NCBI GenBank assembly: GCA_900472625.1
Contig: UCIT01000026.1
Span: 62,001-126,000, forward strand
Direction of reading: 5' to 3'
DNA: 64,000 bases
Source: Hyphomicrobiales bacterium
GTDB taxonomy: Bacteria; Pseudomonadota; Alphaproteobacteria; Rhizobiales; Rhizobiaceae
Notes under the pieces: generated by a model
Told to the model about the DNA's origin: nothing
Database searches by the model: none
The model's input: the letters and a program-made list of their open reading frames with translations, nothing else
Shown: one piece after another, positions 16,111 through 24,180 of the stretch
How positions within the stretch are numbered: the first letter of the stretch is position 1
Layout of the letters: every line of letters begins with the position of its first letter
Position numbers and translations under genes: made by a program

Positions 16111-18249
16111 TTGGACTGTTACCTTCAGCCCGCACGAATTCCCAAATACCCGATCACCCGGCTGTCGCCGGAGGATCGCCTATGGCTCCACAAGGAGCCA
16201 TACGTCGCGACCCGCATCCGCCACGGCTTCGAGCTGGTCCACACCAAGCAGCCCAACCGGATCATGGAGATCACGTTCAAGGAGCTCCACGAGCGTCTCG
16301 AGGCCGACGAGGCCCGTATCGAGACCCGCGGAGCTATGGCCAAGGTCGAGTACTTGAGCATTGTCCACGGCGGCAAACTGCTCAAGGACTTTCCGAAGAG
16401 CGTCCAGGACGTCGCCCTTCTACGGGTGGCGCTGTTCGAGACATATGAAAAGGAATGCCTGCAGAAGGGGCACATTCCGCGCACGACCGACACGTTCGGC
16501 GACGGCTGGATCGGTCCCGCATGGTTGAAGATCGTCGGGCGCGTCCGTTCGGATCAACGCACTCTGGCCCCGCCGAGCGCGTCGACGTTCAACCGGCTTT
16601 ATCCGGAGTGGAAGGCCTACGACCGAAACATCCTCGCCATCGTGCCCCGCTACCGCGGGCCCGGTTCGAGGACGATCGATCAGTTCGCTGAAAGCGTGAG
16701 CTTCATGGTGGCTGAAGCTCGAAACTACATGTCGGATATCAAACCCGAGAAGTACCAGGTCTACAGTTGGTACGAGGCGGCGATTTCAAAGGAAAACGAA
16801 CATCGCATCGCCGAAAACCGCGTCGAGCTGCATCTGTTCGGACGAACGAAATTCTACGAGGTCATCGACTCGTTCCCCGCCTACCTGGTGATGGCCGCCC
16901 GTGAGGGCGAGGACAACGCCCGTAAGTATTTCGCTCCTAATCTTCGGATCTACGGCACGGTCTTGCCCGGAGAACGCATCGAGATCGACGAGTGGAAGAC
17001 GGACATGATGACCGTGTGGGCCTCGGTCGGCTTGCTCGAGGGTTGCACAGAAAAGCAGAAGAAGATCTTGAAGAAGATCCGCCTCTGGATCTGCGTGGCC
17101 GTCGATGTAGCCACCCGCTATATCCTTGCGATCAAGGTCACGAAGAACCCCGATGCGCAGGCGTGTCTCGACGCTCTTCGCATGATCATGTCCGACAAGA
17201 CTCACATCTCCGTGACAGCCGGTGCCAAGACGGACTGGACCGGCCGCGTACACCCGACGACCGTCTATTGGGATCACGGCTCCGCTTTCATCAAAGACGA
17301 AGTCGTGCTCGCGGCTCAAGGCCTGCACATCAACGCAACCCGCCCGGATACGGGGAAGCCGAAGGGGCGTCCCCATATCGAATCCTTGTTTCATACCATT
17401 GGTCCGCTCTTCACGCAGTTCTTCAGCGGCAGGACGTTCCGGAACATCGTCGAGAAGGGCGACTACGATCCCAAGCTGCACGCGTCGCTGGCATGTAGTG
17501 AATTCGCAGAGATCATGATCGCCGGCGCGTGCGACTATTACCACAACCAGCCCCACGGCTCGCTAGGTGGGGCCAGTCCGCACAACGCCTGGCTTGACGC
17601 CACCGAGCACTTTGAGTGGCGCCGTCCGCCTCACCGGGTCGATCTCATTCGTGCGTTCGGCACGCGCGAAACGGCAAAAATCGGGCGCTACGGCATCGTC
17701 AAGCTTGGCATCCCATACGACAGCACCGAGCTCGTCGAGCAGCACATGGACGTCGGGCAGGATGATGTGAAAATCATCTACGACTATGGGTATCTGAACA
17801 GTGTCATCGTTCAGGCAACTGACGGCGGCTGGTTCGAGGTAGAAAATAAGATCGATCTGCCAGCGGACATGACAGAGGTCGAATGGACGCAGTCGCGCAA
17901 GGAATACCTTGCCGAACACCGTGTTGAGACCGAGCAAAGCTACCTGATCCAGCGCGACTACATCCTGAAAAACCGCGCGAACGGCATCGCCGCGACGCTA
18001 CGGGCGGGCCTCGATCCCGTGACGCCGTCCCCCGCGGCGATGGAGAAAATGCGTAGCAAGCTCTTCCGCAACTTCGTCGCCGCCGCTCCTTCGGGAACCC
18101 CGATGCGGGACACGCCCGTACTGCCACCTCCAGACCCTCTGCGCGGCGGCACCGTGGACCGTTCTCCTCCTTTGCCACAGCCGAAGACCGCCCGCGTCGA
18201 TGCGCCGGCCTCCAACTTCGAACGAACCAACTGGGACGAATACGAATGA
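16111..18249 (+). CDS. tnsB: TnsB/TniA-like DDE transposase
   Basis: The predicted start is TTG 16111, five bases after GGAGGG, giving 712 aa; the frame is open further upstream, but that part reads as the antisense-like continuation of the small gene. The integrase core has the catalytic triad Asp293 (IEIDEWKTD), Asp388 (VYWDHGSAF) and Glu424 (RPHIESLF), with the 35-residue gap between the last two typical of DD35E enzymes. It should join the 3' ends of the element to target DNA. The N-terminal 100 aa are shared in part with the 76-aa protein. The C-terminal 120 aa (basic, then proline-rich) is the expected ATPase-interaction tail. The stop overlaps the start of the ATPase gene. Confidence 0.9.
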   Translation: MDCYLQPARIPKYPITRLSPEDRLWLHKEPYVATRIRHGFELVHTKQPNRIMEITFKELHERLEADEARIETRGAMAKVEYLSIVHGGKLLKDFPKSVQDVALLRVALFETYEKECLQKGHIPRTTDTFGDGWIGPAWLKIVGRVRSDQRTLAPPSASTFNRLYPEWKAYDRNILAIVPRYRGPGSRTIDQFAESVSFMVAEARNYMSDIKPEKYQVYSWYEAAISKENEHRIAENRVELHLFGRTKFYEVIDSFPAYLVMAAREGEDNARKYFAPNLRIYGTVLPGERIEIDEWKTDMMTVWASVGLLEGCTEKQKKILKKIRLWICVAVDVATRYILAIKVTKNPDAQACLDALRMIMSDKTHISVTAGAKTDWTGRVHPTTVYWDHGSAFIKDEVVLAAQGLHINATRPDTGKPKGRPHIESLFHTIGPLFTQFFSGRTFRNIVEKGDYDPKLHASLACSEFAEIMIAGACDYYHNQPHGSLGGASPHNAWLDATEHFEWRRPPHRVDLIRAFGTRETAKIGRYGIVKLGIPYDSTELVEQHMDVGQDDVKIIYDYGYLNSVIVQATDGGWFEVENKIDLPADMTEVEWTQSRKEYLAEHRVETEQSYLIQRDYILKNRANGIAATLRAGLDPVTPSPAAMEKMRSKLFRNFVAAAPSGTPMRDTPVLPPPDPLRGGTVDRSPPLPQPKTARVDAPASNFERTNWDEYE

Positions 18250-19175
18250 CCAAAGCTCTTGAACAATACCCTGATCTCCGCTCGCTCCGCGTCGCGGTCC
18301 GCAAGATGTACATCGAGAACAGCTACGACGAGATTCTCGACGAGTTGGTTGCCGGACTGGTCGAGAATAAGTTGGACTTTGATGCAGGAGCAGCCTCTCC
18401 CCGCCGGGGTTTCTTTGTGATTGGCCAAGCCGGGAGCGGTAAGTCGTGGTCGATCCGCCGCGCGCTTGCAAGCAACCCGGACCTGCAGCCTCGCATCAAC
18501 GAGTACGGTGAGCGCCGTCCCCAGTACCTGAGCCTCAAAGTGGGGAACAAAGCTGCCTCGATCAACCTGGTTTCCGACCTTTTGAAAGCCATGGACCTTC
18601 CGCACGACGGCAGGGAGAAGAAGATGACCGACGAACTGATGAACCAGTTCAAGCAGCGCGGAATTTGGCTCCTGCATCTCGACGAACTTCAGCACACTGT
18701 CCGCTCGAATACCACCAAAGCCTTCGAGGCGATTCAGGATCTACTCAAGGGGATGCTGGATAACGAGGAATGGCCGCTGCACATGATCCTGAGCGGAGTT
18801 GACCGCATCAAAAAGATTGAGGAAGAACTACAAATTGATCGTCGATCGGGTGGTCTGACGTTCTATCCGATGACTTCCCCCGCAAACAACGATCGCATTC
18901 AGGGCCTCATGACCACGATCGCAGTTGAAGCTTGCGGTCTTGAGCTCGATGACAAACTGAAAACTGAAGAGTTCTACGAGCGACTGTGCATGGCCAAACG
19001 CGGCGCATGGGGCACCATGATCGAGACCATTCAGAGCGTAAGCTTCGCGGCACTGAAACGGGGACGAAGGACGCTCAAGATCACCGACTTTGCTCGTGAC
19101 TATGAGGCTACCAAGGGCTGCCCGGTCTCGGAGAACCTATTCGTGGCTCCAAATTTTCGCGACCTCGACGCGTAA
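18246..19175 (+). CDS. tnsC: TnsC/TniB-like AAA+ ATPase
   Basis: A 309-aa ATPase that overlaps the transposase stop by 4 bp (ATGA), indicating translational coupling. Walker A GQAGSGKSW is at 60-68 (Lys66) and Walker B is WLLHLDELQH near 140. The remainder, with SGVDRIKKIEEEL and a sensor-like region, fits the TniB/TnsC family, whose ATP-bound oligomers link the target-selector protein to the transposase. The protein is smaller than Tn7 TnsC (555 aa) and nearer to TniB or the TnsC of CRISPR-associated transposons. Confidence 0.9.
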   Translation: MTKALEQYPDLRSLRVAVRKMYIENSYDEILDELVAGLVENKLDFDAGAASPRRGFFVIGQAGSGKSWSIRRALASNPDLQPRINEYGERRPQYLSLKVGNKAASINLVSDLLKAMDLPHDGREKKMTDELMNQFKQRGIWLLHLDELQHTVRSNTTKAFEAIQDLLKGMLDNEEWPLHMILSGVDRIKKIEEELQIDRRSGGLTFYPMTSPANNDRIQGLMTTIAVEACGLELDDKLKTEEFYERLCMAKRGAWGTMIETIQSVSFAALKRGRRTLKITDFARDYEATKGCPVSENLFVAPNFRDLDA

Positions 19176-19191
19176 GGCAAGCGATTAAGTT

Positions 19192-19211
19192 GCGGCGCTT
19201 TCCTGCGCCGC
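19192..19211. terminator. Intergenic GC-rich hairpin before tniQ
   Basis: A 7-bp stem GCGGCGC with GCGCCGC (19192-19198 and 19205-19211) and a TTTCCT loop, between tnsC and tniQ. It has no U run. It is the fourth hairpin of this kind within the operon. Confidence 0.4.
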
Positions 19212-19250
19212 CGCACATGCCACCATTGTCATCCCGATAAGGACCAATCG

Positions 19251-21068
19251 ATGCCTTTACCAGTACTCTTGCAGTTTCATGACTTCGAAACCATCCAGAG
19301 CAAGGCCTCGCGTCTGGCTGCAGCGAACGGATTCCAGTCGGCTGAGGGACTGCTGTCCATGATGGGCATCGCTCCCAGCAAGCTTGCAAAGGGCGGAGAC
19401 CGGGAAGTAGCGATCTTTGCCGATTGGTCGGCGGTGGATCCCGCCGATCTGACCAAGTTTTTGCCGATTAATCTTCCCAACAGGACCGTGCGCATGGGGG
19501 GTGCCGTTTTCAGTCGGTCCGCTCGCCGAGGAAACAGGTTCCGATACTGCCCCGCCTGCATCGTTGACGACGTTGAACACGGAAAGGGTCGCCCGTCGTC
19601 GCGGCCGTTCGTCCGACCGGGTTGGACTTCCAGCGAGGTCCGCAATTGTACTCGACATCGTCGGCCCCTCATCGATGTGTCGGCGCCGCGGCTCTATCGC
19701 GGCGACTTTTGTCGATACGTTAGCGCGAATCTCGAGCAGATTAGCGCACAGGTTCAATCCAGCTCGTCTGCGGAGCTAATGGAAGTCGACGCCTACGTCG
19801 AGGCCCGCATCAAAGGCCTGGAGACCGTTCCGTTTCTCGACAGGCTGGAAGTCTACGTCGTATTGGATCTCTGCAAACATCTCGGCAGCTTCGTCCACAA
19901 ATACCGTCAAGCTCTTACGGATCTCGAGCCAGAGCTGTGGCGCGCACCAATGCGCGAAATTGGATTTCACGTGGCCAGCCGGGGTGACATTTTCCTGCGC
20001 GAGACTTTCGCCACGATCATTCGCTTTAAGCGCGATCTCTCGAACTCGAGGACGTTCTTTCAATCGCTCGGTCTGTGGCTTCGGCAGCATTCCAAGGACG
20101 AACCCAACAGCGTCGTCGTCGAACTCCTTCAAGACGTAGCGGAGAGGAACCTCCCGTTCGCTCCGGGCGAGATCTGCTTCGTCCCCGTACGTCGTCGCTA
20201 CAGGCATACCGTCCACTCAGCGGCCGCAGAGTACAGGATCGCGCGCGGCCGCGTGATCAGCATCTTGAACGACGCGGGATTGCTGAAGCGGCGTTTGAAC
20301 GGATTTTGTTGCTTTGACATCGAGACCGCAGATGCATTGTTGTCTTCCGGGCTAGAGACTCCAGGGGTGACTAGAGGAAAGGCAAAAGAGGAGCTTGGCG
20401 CGTCTCTGAAGCTAATGAAAGGCATCATGAAATCAAATCTGCTCCCACGCATCAGGGGCTCAAAGGGCGACCGCGGCCATTCGATCGCGATCCGCGACTT
20501 GACGGAGTTCAAGCAGCGCGTTTTCAAGAACGTCACGATCGGTGACGTTGATGAGACCGCGTTGCCGATCGCATCCATCGAGTTCGTAACGGGAGTTGAT
20601 CCGTTTGATGCGCTACTAGCATTGATCGACGGAAAACTGGAAAAGACGATGGCGGAGCGCGATCATGGCTACAGGTTGGACAGCTTGCGCTTTGATCGGC
20701 AGGAAGTCCTCGGCCATGGGAACTTGAGCCCCAAGCGAAAGAACCCCGGTGTCGACGGCGATAGTCTCCACGTTACTGATGCAGCTCGGTTGCTTCGAGT
20801 GAAACCGAAGACAATTCCCCAACTGATCAAGTTGAAACTTCTCGACGGTAGCGCTGCCGAAGGCGATCCCTCCAGCAAGGGCCTGATGGTGACGCTGGCG
20901 TCAACCACAAGGTTTCGCAAGCAGTATGTGGTGCAGAAGGAGGCAGCGGAAATCCTACGACTGAAGGATGCAGTTTTCGCGCTCGAGCAGACAAACGGGG
21001 TGAGGCCTGTGGTGAAGGCTTCCCCTCACACGAGCGCGGTGTACCTTCGGTGCGACGTGCTCAGGTAG
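19251..21068 (+). CDS. tniQ: TniQ/TnsD-family target selection protein
   Basis: A 605-aa protein from ATG 19251, with AAGGA seven bases upstream. After the first 90 residues there is a zinc-binding pattern CPAC (100-103) and CTRH (133-136), as in TniQ and TnsD. The remaining 460 residues contain several helix-turn-helix-like segments (for example SLHVTDAARLLRVKPKTIPQL near 503). Length is close to TnsD-type proteins, which recognise a fixed chromosomal site; short TniQ proteins do not have this extra part. A fixed attachment site is therefore possible. No CRISPR or Cascade gene is nearby, so guide-RNA targeting is not indicated. Confidence 0.82.
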   Translation: MPLPVLLQFHDFETIQSKASRLAAANGFQSAEGLLSMMGIAPSKLAKGGDREVAIFADWSAVDPADLTKFLPINLPNRTVRMGGAVFSRSARRGNRFRYCPACIVDDVEHGKGRPSSRPFVRPGWTSSEVRNCTRHRRPLIDVSAPRLYRGDFCRYVSANLEQISAQVQSSSSAELMEVDAYVEARIKGLETVPFLDRLEVYVVLDLCKHLGSFVHKYRQALTDLEPELWRAPMREIGFHVASRGDIFLRETFATIIRFKRDLSNSRTFFQSLGLWLRQHSKDEPNSVVVELLQDVAERNLPFAPGEICFVPVRRRYRHTVHSAAAEYRIARGRVISILNDAGLLKRRLNGFCCFDIETADALLSSGLETPGVTRGKAKEELGASLKLMKGIMKSNLLPRIRGSKGDRGHSIAIRDLTEFKQRVFKNVTIGDVDETALPIASIEFVTGVDPFDALLALIDGKLEKTMAERDHGYRLDSLRFDRQEVLGHGNLSPKRKNPGVDGDSLHVTDAARLLRVKPKTIPQLIKLKLLDGSAAEGDPSSKGLMVTLASTTRFRKQYVVQKEAAEILRLKDAVFALEQTNGVRPVVKASPHTSAVYLRCDVLR

Positions 21069-21177
21069 GCAGGATCTGTGGTCTGACATACTGCGCCATA
21101 GCGCCGCGACGAAGTCGATGTTAACCGATCTCCTCGCAGCGCTTTCGCGTGGCTCGCGCTCTGTCGCCTCTACAGAT

Positions 21178-21975
21178 TCACGCGACAGCGGTGCAAGCTG
21201 ACCACAAAGCGTACCCGAGCTCGGTGAGGGCATAGCATTCCATCGCCACTCCTGCACCCTCGGCATCCTGGGCGATGAAGTCGGTAGAGATGTAAAGGAG
21301 TAGTCCCATCGATACGAGCATTTCGAAGTCCAGGCGTCTGTCATCGGAGTAGGTTGGATCGCGGGTCCACGCATACTGTTCGTCGTGCAGGTTTTCGATA
21401 CCAAACTCAATCCGGGCGACTGAGACGCCCGGACGTCCGACAAAACTGAGCAGTTTGTCGAATGCTTCAGCATGGTTGGTCGCGTACATCTCGCGAATAA
21501 ATTTCTTTATGTCATATTTTACAAAATCTTGGCGGACAAGTTCAAACCCGCGGTCATCGATCGTGCCGCCGAAGTTGGTGGCCACTTCGTTCAGGATTTT
21601 CGCTTGCTGCGTGCTAAGTTCTGACAGCAAGCTTGTGAATCTGACCATTCTTTCGTCGTAGTTGCACCCTGCTGTTGCCAGAAGGCGCGCCCACATTTCT
21701 GAGAGTACCATTGAGCTTGCGTCCTGAATCGAAGCCTTCTCAAAATAAGGGACAAGAAACTTCAGCGGTGGCAGAACCAGGCGAAGGCCGCTTTCGTCCG
21801 CAATTTCCTTTGTTCTACGTGTGATCGCAGCCGCCAATGGCGTGCGAGCCAAGCGAACGACATCGCCGAGAGCTGCCAAAGCCTCCGTCGCGGGGCTAAA
21901 TGCCTCCGCGAGAACGTCGATGAGCTTGTTTGTTGCCTTCGCGTCGATATCGATGGTGACGTTGACCATGTTCAT
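21178..21975 (-). CDS. Abi-alpha (DUF4393)-like protein, possible abortive-infection factor
   Basis: A 265-aa protein from ATG 21975. Its core has LPPLKFLVPYFEKASIQDASSMVLSEMWARLLATA, which matches the most typical part of the Abi-alpha/DUF4393 family (Pro followed by a Glu-Lys-Ala-Ser and Met-Trp-x-x-Leu-Leu). The N-terminal part is hydrophobic-helical, the C-terminal part beta-like, as expected. Some members take part in phage defence. It points left, toward tniQ, with about 110 bp between the stops, and may be cargo of the Tn7-like element. Its function here is untested. Confidence 0.6.
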   Translation of the reverse strand: MNMVNVTIDIDAKATNKLIDVLAEAFSPATEALAALGDVVRLARTPLAAAITRRTKEIADESGLRLVLPPLKFLVPYFEKASIQDASSMVLSEMWARLLATAGCNYDERMVRFTSLLSELSTQQAKILNEVATNFGGTIDDRGFELVRQDFVKYDIKKFIREMYATNHAEAFDKLLSFVGRPGVSVARIEFGIENLHDEQYAWTRDPTYSDDRRLDFEMLVSMGLLLYISTDFIAQDAEGAGVAMECYALTELGYALWSACTAVA

Positions 21976-22140
21976 TTCGCAGTCCCGGTTTGTGGATTCT
22001 CGTCCTTCTACTATCTAATCGTGCACACTTGCTTACATGTGGCCCTAGATTGAGCGTAAGACTCGATGGTCTGCTCGGCGCGCACCTATCATCGCAACCG
22101 GTTCTGCCGCGGTTTTCTTGAAAGCTCTGCTCTCAGATCA

Positions 22141-22607
22141 TTAGAACGTCACCATCAGCCGCGCACTGCCATTGATGATCGACAGGTCCCGGCCGATGAT
22201 GCCGACACCGCCCACCCTCGCCGCTCCCGCCGTGCCTAAAAGACCGCCAGCGCCGCCGGTGACCGTCGCGCCCGTGCCGACCGTAACCGCGGTCGGTATG
22301 TGTGCAATGAGGCCAGGGCCACCCTGACCTCCGGTGCCGCCGACGGATCCCGGCGAGCCACTTGCCGCGCCGCCCGCCCCCCTGCACCGCCTGACAACGT
22401 GGTGCCCGGAGCGACGTCGTACGGGCCGCGCTGCTGTGCCTGCAAATGGGAAGGCATCAAGAAGGCGGCGGTGCAGAGCAGAAGTGCCTGCGCGCTCCGC
22501 GGCCGCCAATTTATTCGGATGGTGAATTTCGATGGCCGGCGCGCATGCCCGTTGTCTTGCTCAAGGTTCCTTGCCTTGAGAGAAGCGTTGGCTTCGGTCG
22601 CTAACAT
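22141..22607 (-). pseudogene. Truncated, frameshifted autotransporter N-terminal fragment
   Basis: The frame from about 22607 encodes an extended signal peptide (ALLLCTAAFLMPSHLQAQ) and GPYDVAPGTTLSGGAGG. Then the glycine-rich passenger continues only in another frame (GGTGGQGGPGLIAHIPTAVT, TGGAGGLLGTAG, LSIINGSARLMV) to a stop at 22141. The switch lies at a run of six C's (22377-22382 on the plus strand). No beta-barrel translocator follows. Either the gene decayed, or the run is a phase-variable or sequencing error; the lack of a C-terminus supports decay. The true start is uncertain. Confidence 0.6.
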
Positions 22608-22653
22608 CCCCGGTAGTCGGCCGCGACCTAGACTTCCGGCGTTGCCCTTCGAT

Positions 22654-22983
22654 TCAGAGGAAGTCATCGCGCCGTGGAGTGAATGTATCGATCAACAATC
22701 CGTCTTCGAGTGCGACGACACCATGGACGAGGTTAGGGGCGACGATAAAGCTGGAGCCTGCATCGAGCCTGGTGGTAGCGCCGTCGATAGTCACATCGAA
22801 AGCACCCTCGGCAACATAGCTTACCTGCGTGTGTGGATGGGAGTGGAGAGCGCCGATCGCGCCACGCTCGAAGCGGAAGGCGACAAGCATGGCCTCGGGG
22901 CGATGCGACAGCACGGCACGCCTGTTGCCCGGCGCGACTTCAGTCCAAGCGATCTCATCGGTGAGCATATAGGAATCGGGCAT
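22654..22983 (-). CDS. Cupin protein, KdgF-like
   Basis: A 109-aa cupin from ATG 22983, with AGGAG six bases upstream. The first cupin motif is GALHSHPHTQVSYVAEGAFDVTI; the second, with PNLVHGVVALEDGLLIDTF and the end RRDDFL, closely fits the KdgF type. KdgF linearises the unsaturated uronates produced in pectin or alginate breakdown. The metal ligands would be the His residues in HSHPH and that in LVHGV. No pectate lyase is adjacent, so the substrate is uncertain, but the sugar-acid locus from 24 to 33 kb makes a uronate role plausible. Confidence 0.68.
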   Translation of the reverse strand: MPDSYMLTDEIAWTEVAPGNRRAVLSHRPEAMLVAFRFERGAIGALHSHPHTQVSYVAEGAFDVTIDGATTRLDAGSSFIVAPNLVHGVVALEDGLLIDTFTPRRDDFL

Positions 22984-23268
22984 TTCATCTCCTGTCGGGC
23001 GTGGCGGTCGCAATTAACTGGCATGTCGGTGGCTAGGACAAAATTGAAGGTGCGGGTCGCGGCGTATGCCCAGGTTCACACTTAACGCGGGGATTCCACC
23101 AACCGCACTAGAACGGGTTTTAAGCGCACCCTTTAAATGATTGATACTTTTACGCTATTCGCAGTTGCGAACCGATTGCAGGTGCAAACCTTCGCGGCTT
23201 TACTATCTCCCATACGGTTGGCACAGAATATGCGTTGCCTCTGACAGTTCCGTTGGTTGGAGAAGATA

Positions 23269-23574
23269 ATGACGGCTTTGGTCACTGACATCGTTAGCGC
23301 CACCGGACAGCTTGAGACGGCCATACTGAGCGCGACCGCAACGCCTATTGATCTGGGGCACGGCCTCAAATCCATGAAAACAAAAGCAAAAATTCTGCCT
23401 CAGGTGCTCATTGAGCATTATCCTGAACTGTTTGCGATCGAGCGCGAGTTGCGTGGCGTGTTCGAAGCCTGCTCACAGGCAATTGATCGCAAATCAATCA
23501 ATCCCTTGGTTGCAAAAGCGGCGATATCGCTCGCCCAGGAATATCAAGTCGTCATCGAGGGGTTGAAGCGCTAA
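23269..23574 (+). CDS. Hypothetical 101-aa protein
   Basis: A soluble, mainly helical protein from ATG 23269, with GGAGAAG just upstream; an in-frame TTG at 23257 is less likely. I do not recognise a family. Features include an early Ala/Thr-rich region, a basic SMKTKAKILPQVL stretch and a helical C-terminus (NPLVAKAAISLAQEYQVVIEGL). It converges on the DUF2147 gene. Codon use seems normal, so it is probably real. Confidence 0.55.
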   Translation: MTALVTDIVSATGQLETAILSATATPIDLGHGLKSMKTKAKILPQVLIEHYPELFAIERELRGVFEACSQAIDRKSINPLVAKAAISLAQEYQVVIEGLKR

Positions 23575-23613
23575 ATTTTGCGCAGCTCGCCGCCAGAGCG
23601 GCGCGTAGACAGG

Positions 23614-23967
23614 CTACATCCGCGTCCAGATCAATGAGCGGCAGATCACTTTCATGGTGCAGCCGCGCATCTTCACGGTATCGCCGGAAACGGTCAACAC
23701 GCCGTCGAAGGTCTTCTTGCTGTCCGGCTCGATGATCGTGCCGGTAAAATTGCTGCCGGTGCCCGTGAACGAACCGATCTTCTGGCCGGCATGCTCGCCC
23801 GTCTTCATGGTGATGCAGAAGCCGTCGCCACATTCGGCAATGGTCGCCGTCGTTCCGACCTGCGTCTTCCAGACGCCGACGACAGGCTCCTGTGCAGCCG
23901 CCAGGTTGGCCAATGCCAGATTGGCCACGAGGGCCAGAGGCGCCGTGATGAGAAATAGCCGATGCAT
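23614..23967 (-). CDS. Secreted DUF2147-like protein
   Basis: A 117-aa protein with a signal peptide ending in NLAAAQ. The mature part begins EPVVGVWKTQVGTTATIAECGDGFCITM, followed by a beta-rich segment with CTMKVICRSLIWTRM at the end. Gly-x-Trp near the start and the Cys pair around GDGFC resemble DUF2147 proteins, which are small periplasmic beta-barrel-like proteins of unknown function. The Cys pair near 107-113 may form a second disulphide. Confidence 0.6.
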   Translation of the reverse strand: MHRLFLITAPLALVANLALANLAAAQEPVVGVWKTQVGTTATIAECGDGFCITMKTGEHAGQKIGSFTGTGSNFTGTIIEPDSKKTFDGVLTVSGDTVKMRGCTMKVICRSLIWTRM

Positions 23968-24180
23968 GGGTGTTGCTCCCGTATCTGTCCAAACCTGAGC
24001 GCGAGGTCGCCGGCGCGACGCTCAATGCTGAATGATGCGTTTCATGAAAACGCGCGCCCTGGCATCTGTAGCCGGGCTATTGGGGAGGCATATAGGGCGG
24101 CCGATTTGGAAACGCAAAGGCAAGTGGGGACTTGGTTGCCCAAATCCCCACTCTGTTTGCTTATCTTGGCGACTGCGACG

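Larger units (their letters stand above)
13598..21068 (+). mobile_element. Tn7-like transposition module (core genes; element ends not found)
   Basis: Eight same-strand genes end in a TnsA-like nuclease, a DDE transposase, a TnsC/TniB-type AAA+ ATPase and a TniQ protein, the gene set of Tn7-like elements. Transposase and ATPase genes overlap by 4 bp. The listed limits are those of the gene block, not of the element: no terminal inverted repeat or 5-bp target duplication could be identified by eye. The accessory genes from 3.7 to 13 kb and the Abi-alpha-like gene at 21.2 kb could be cargo. Confidence 0.75.
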
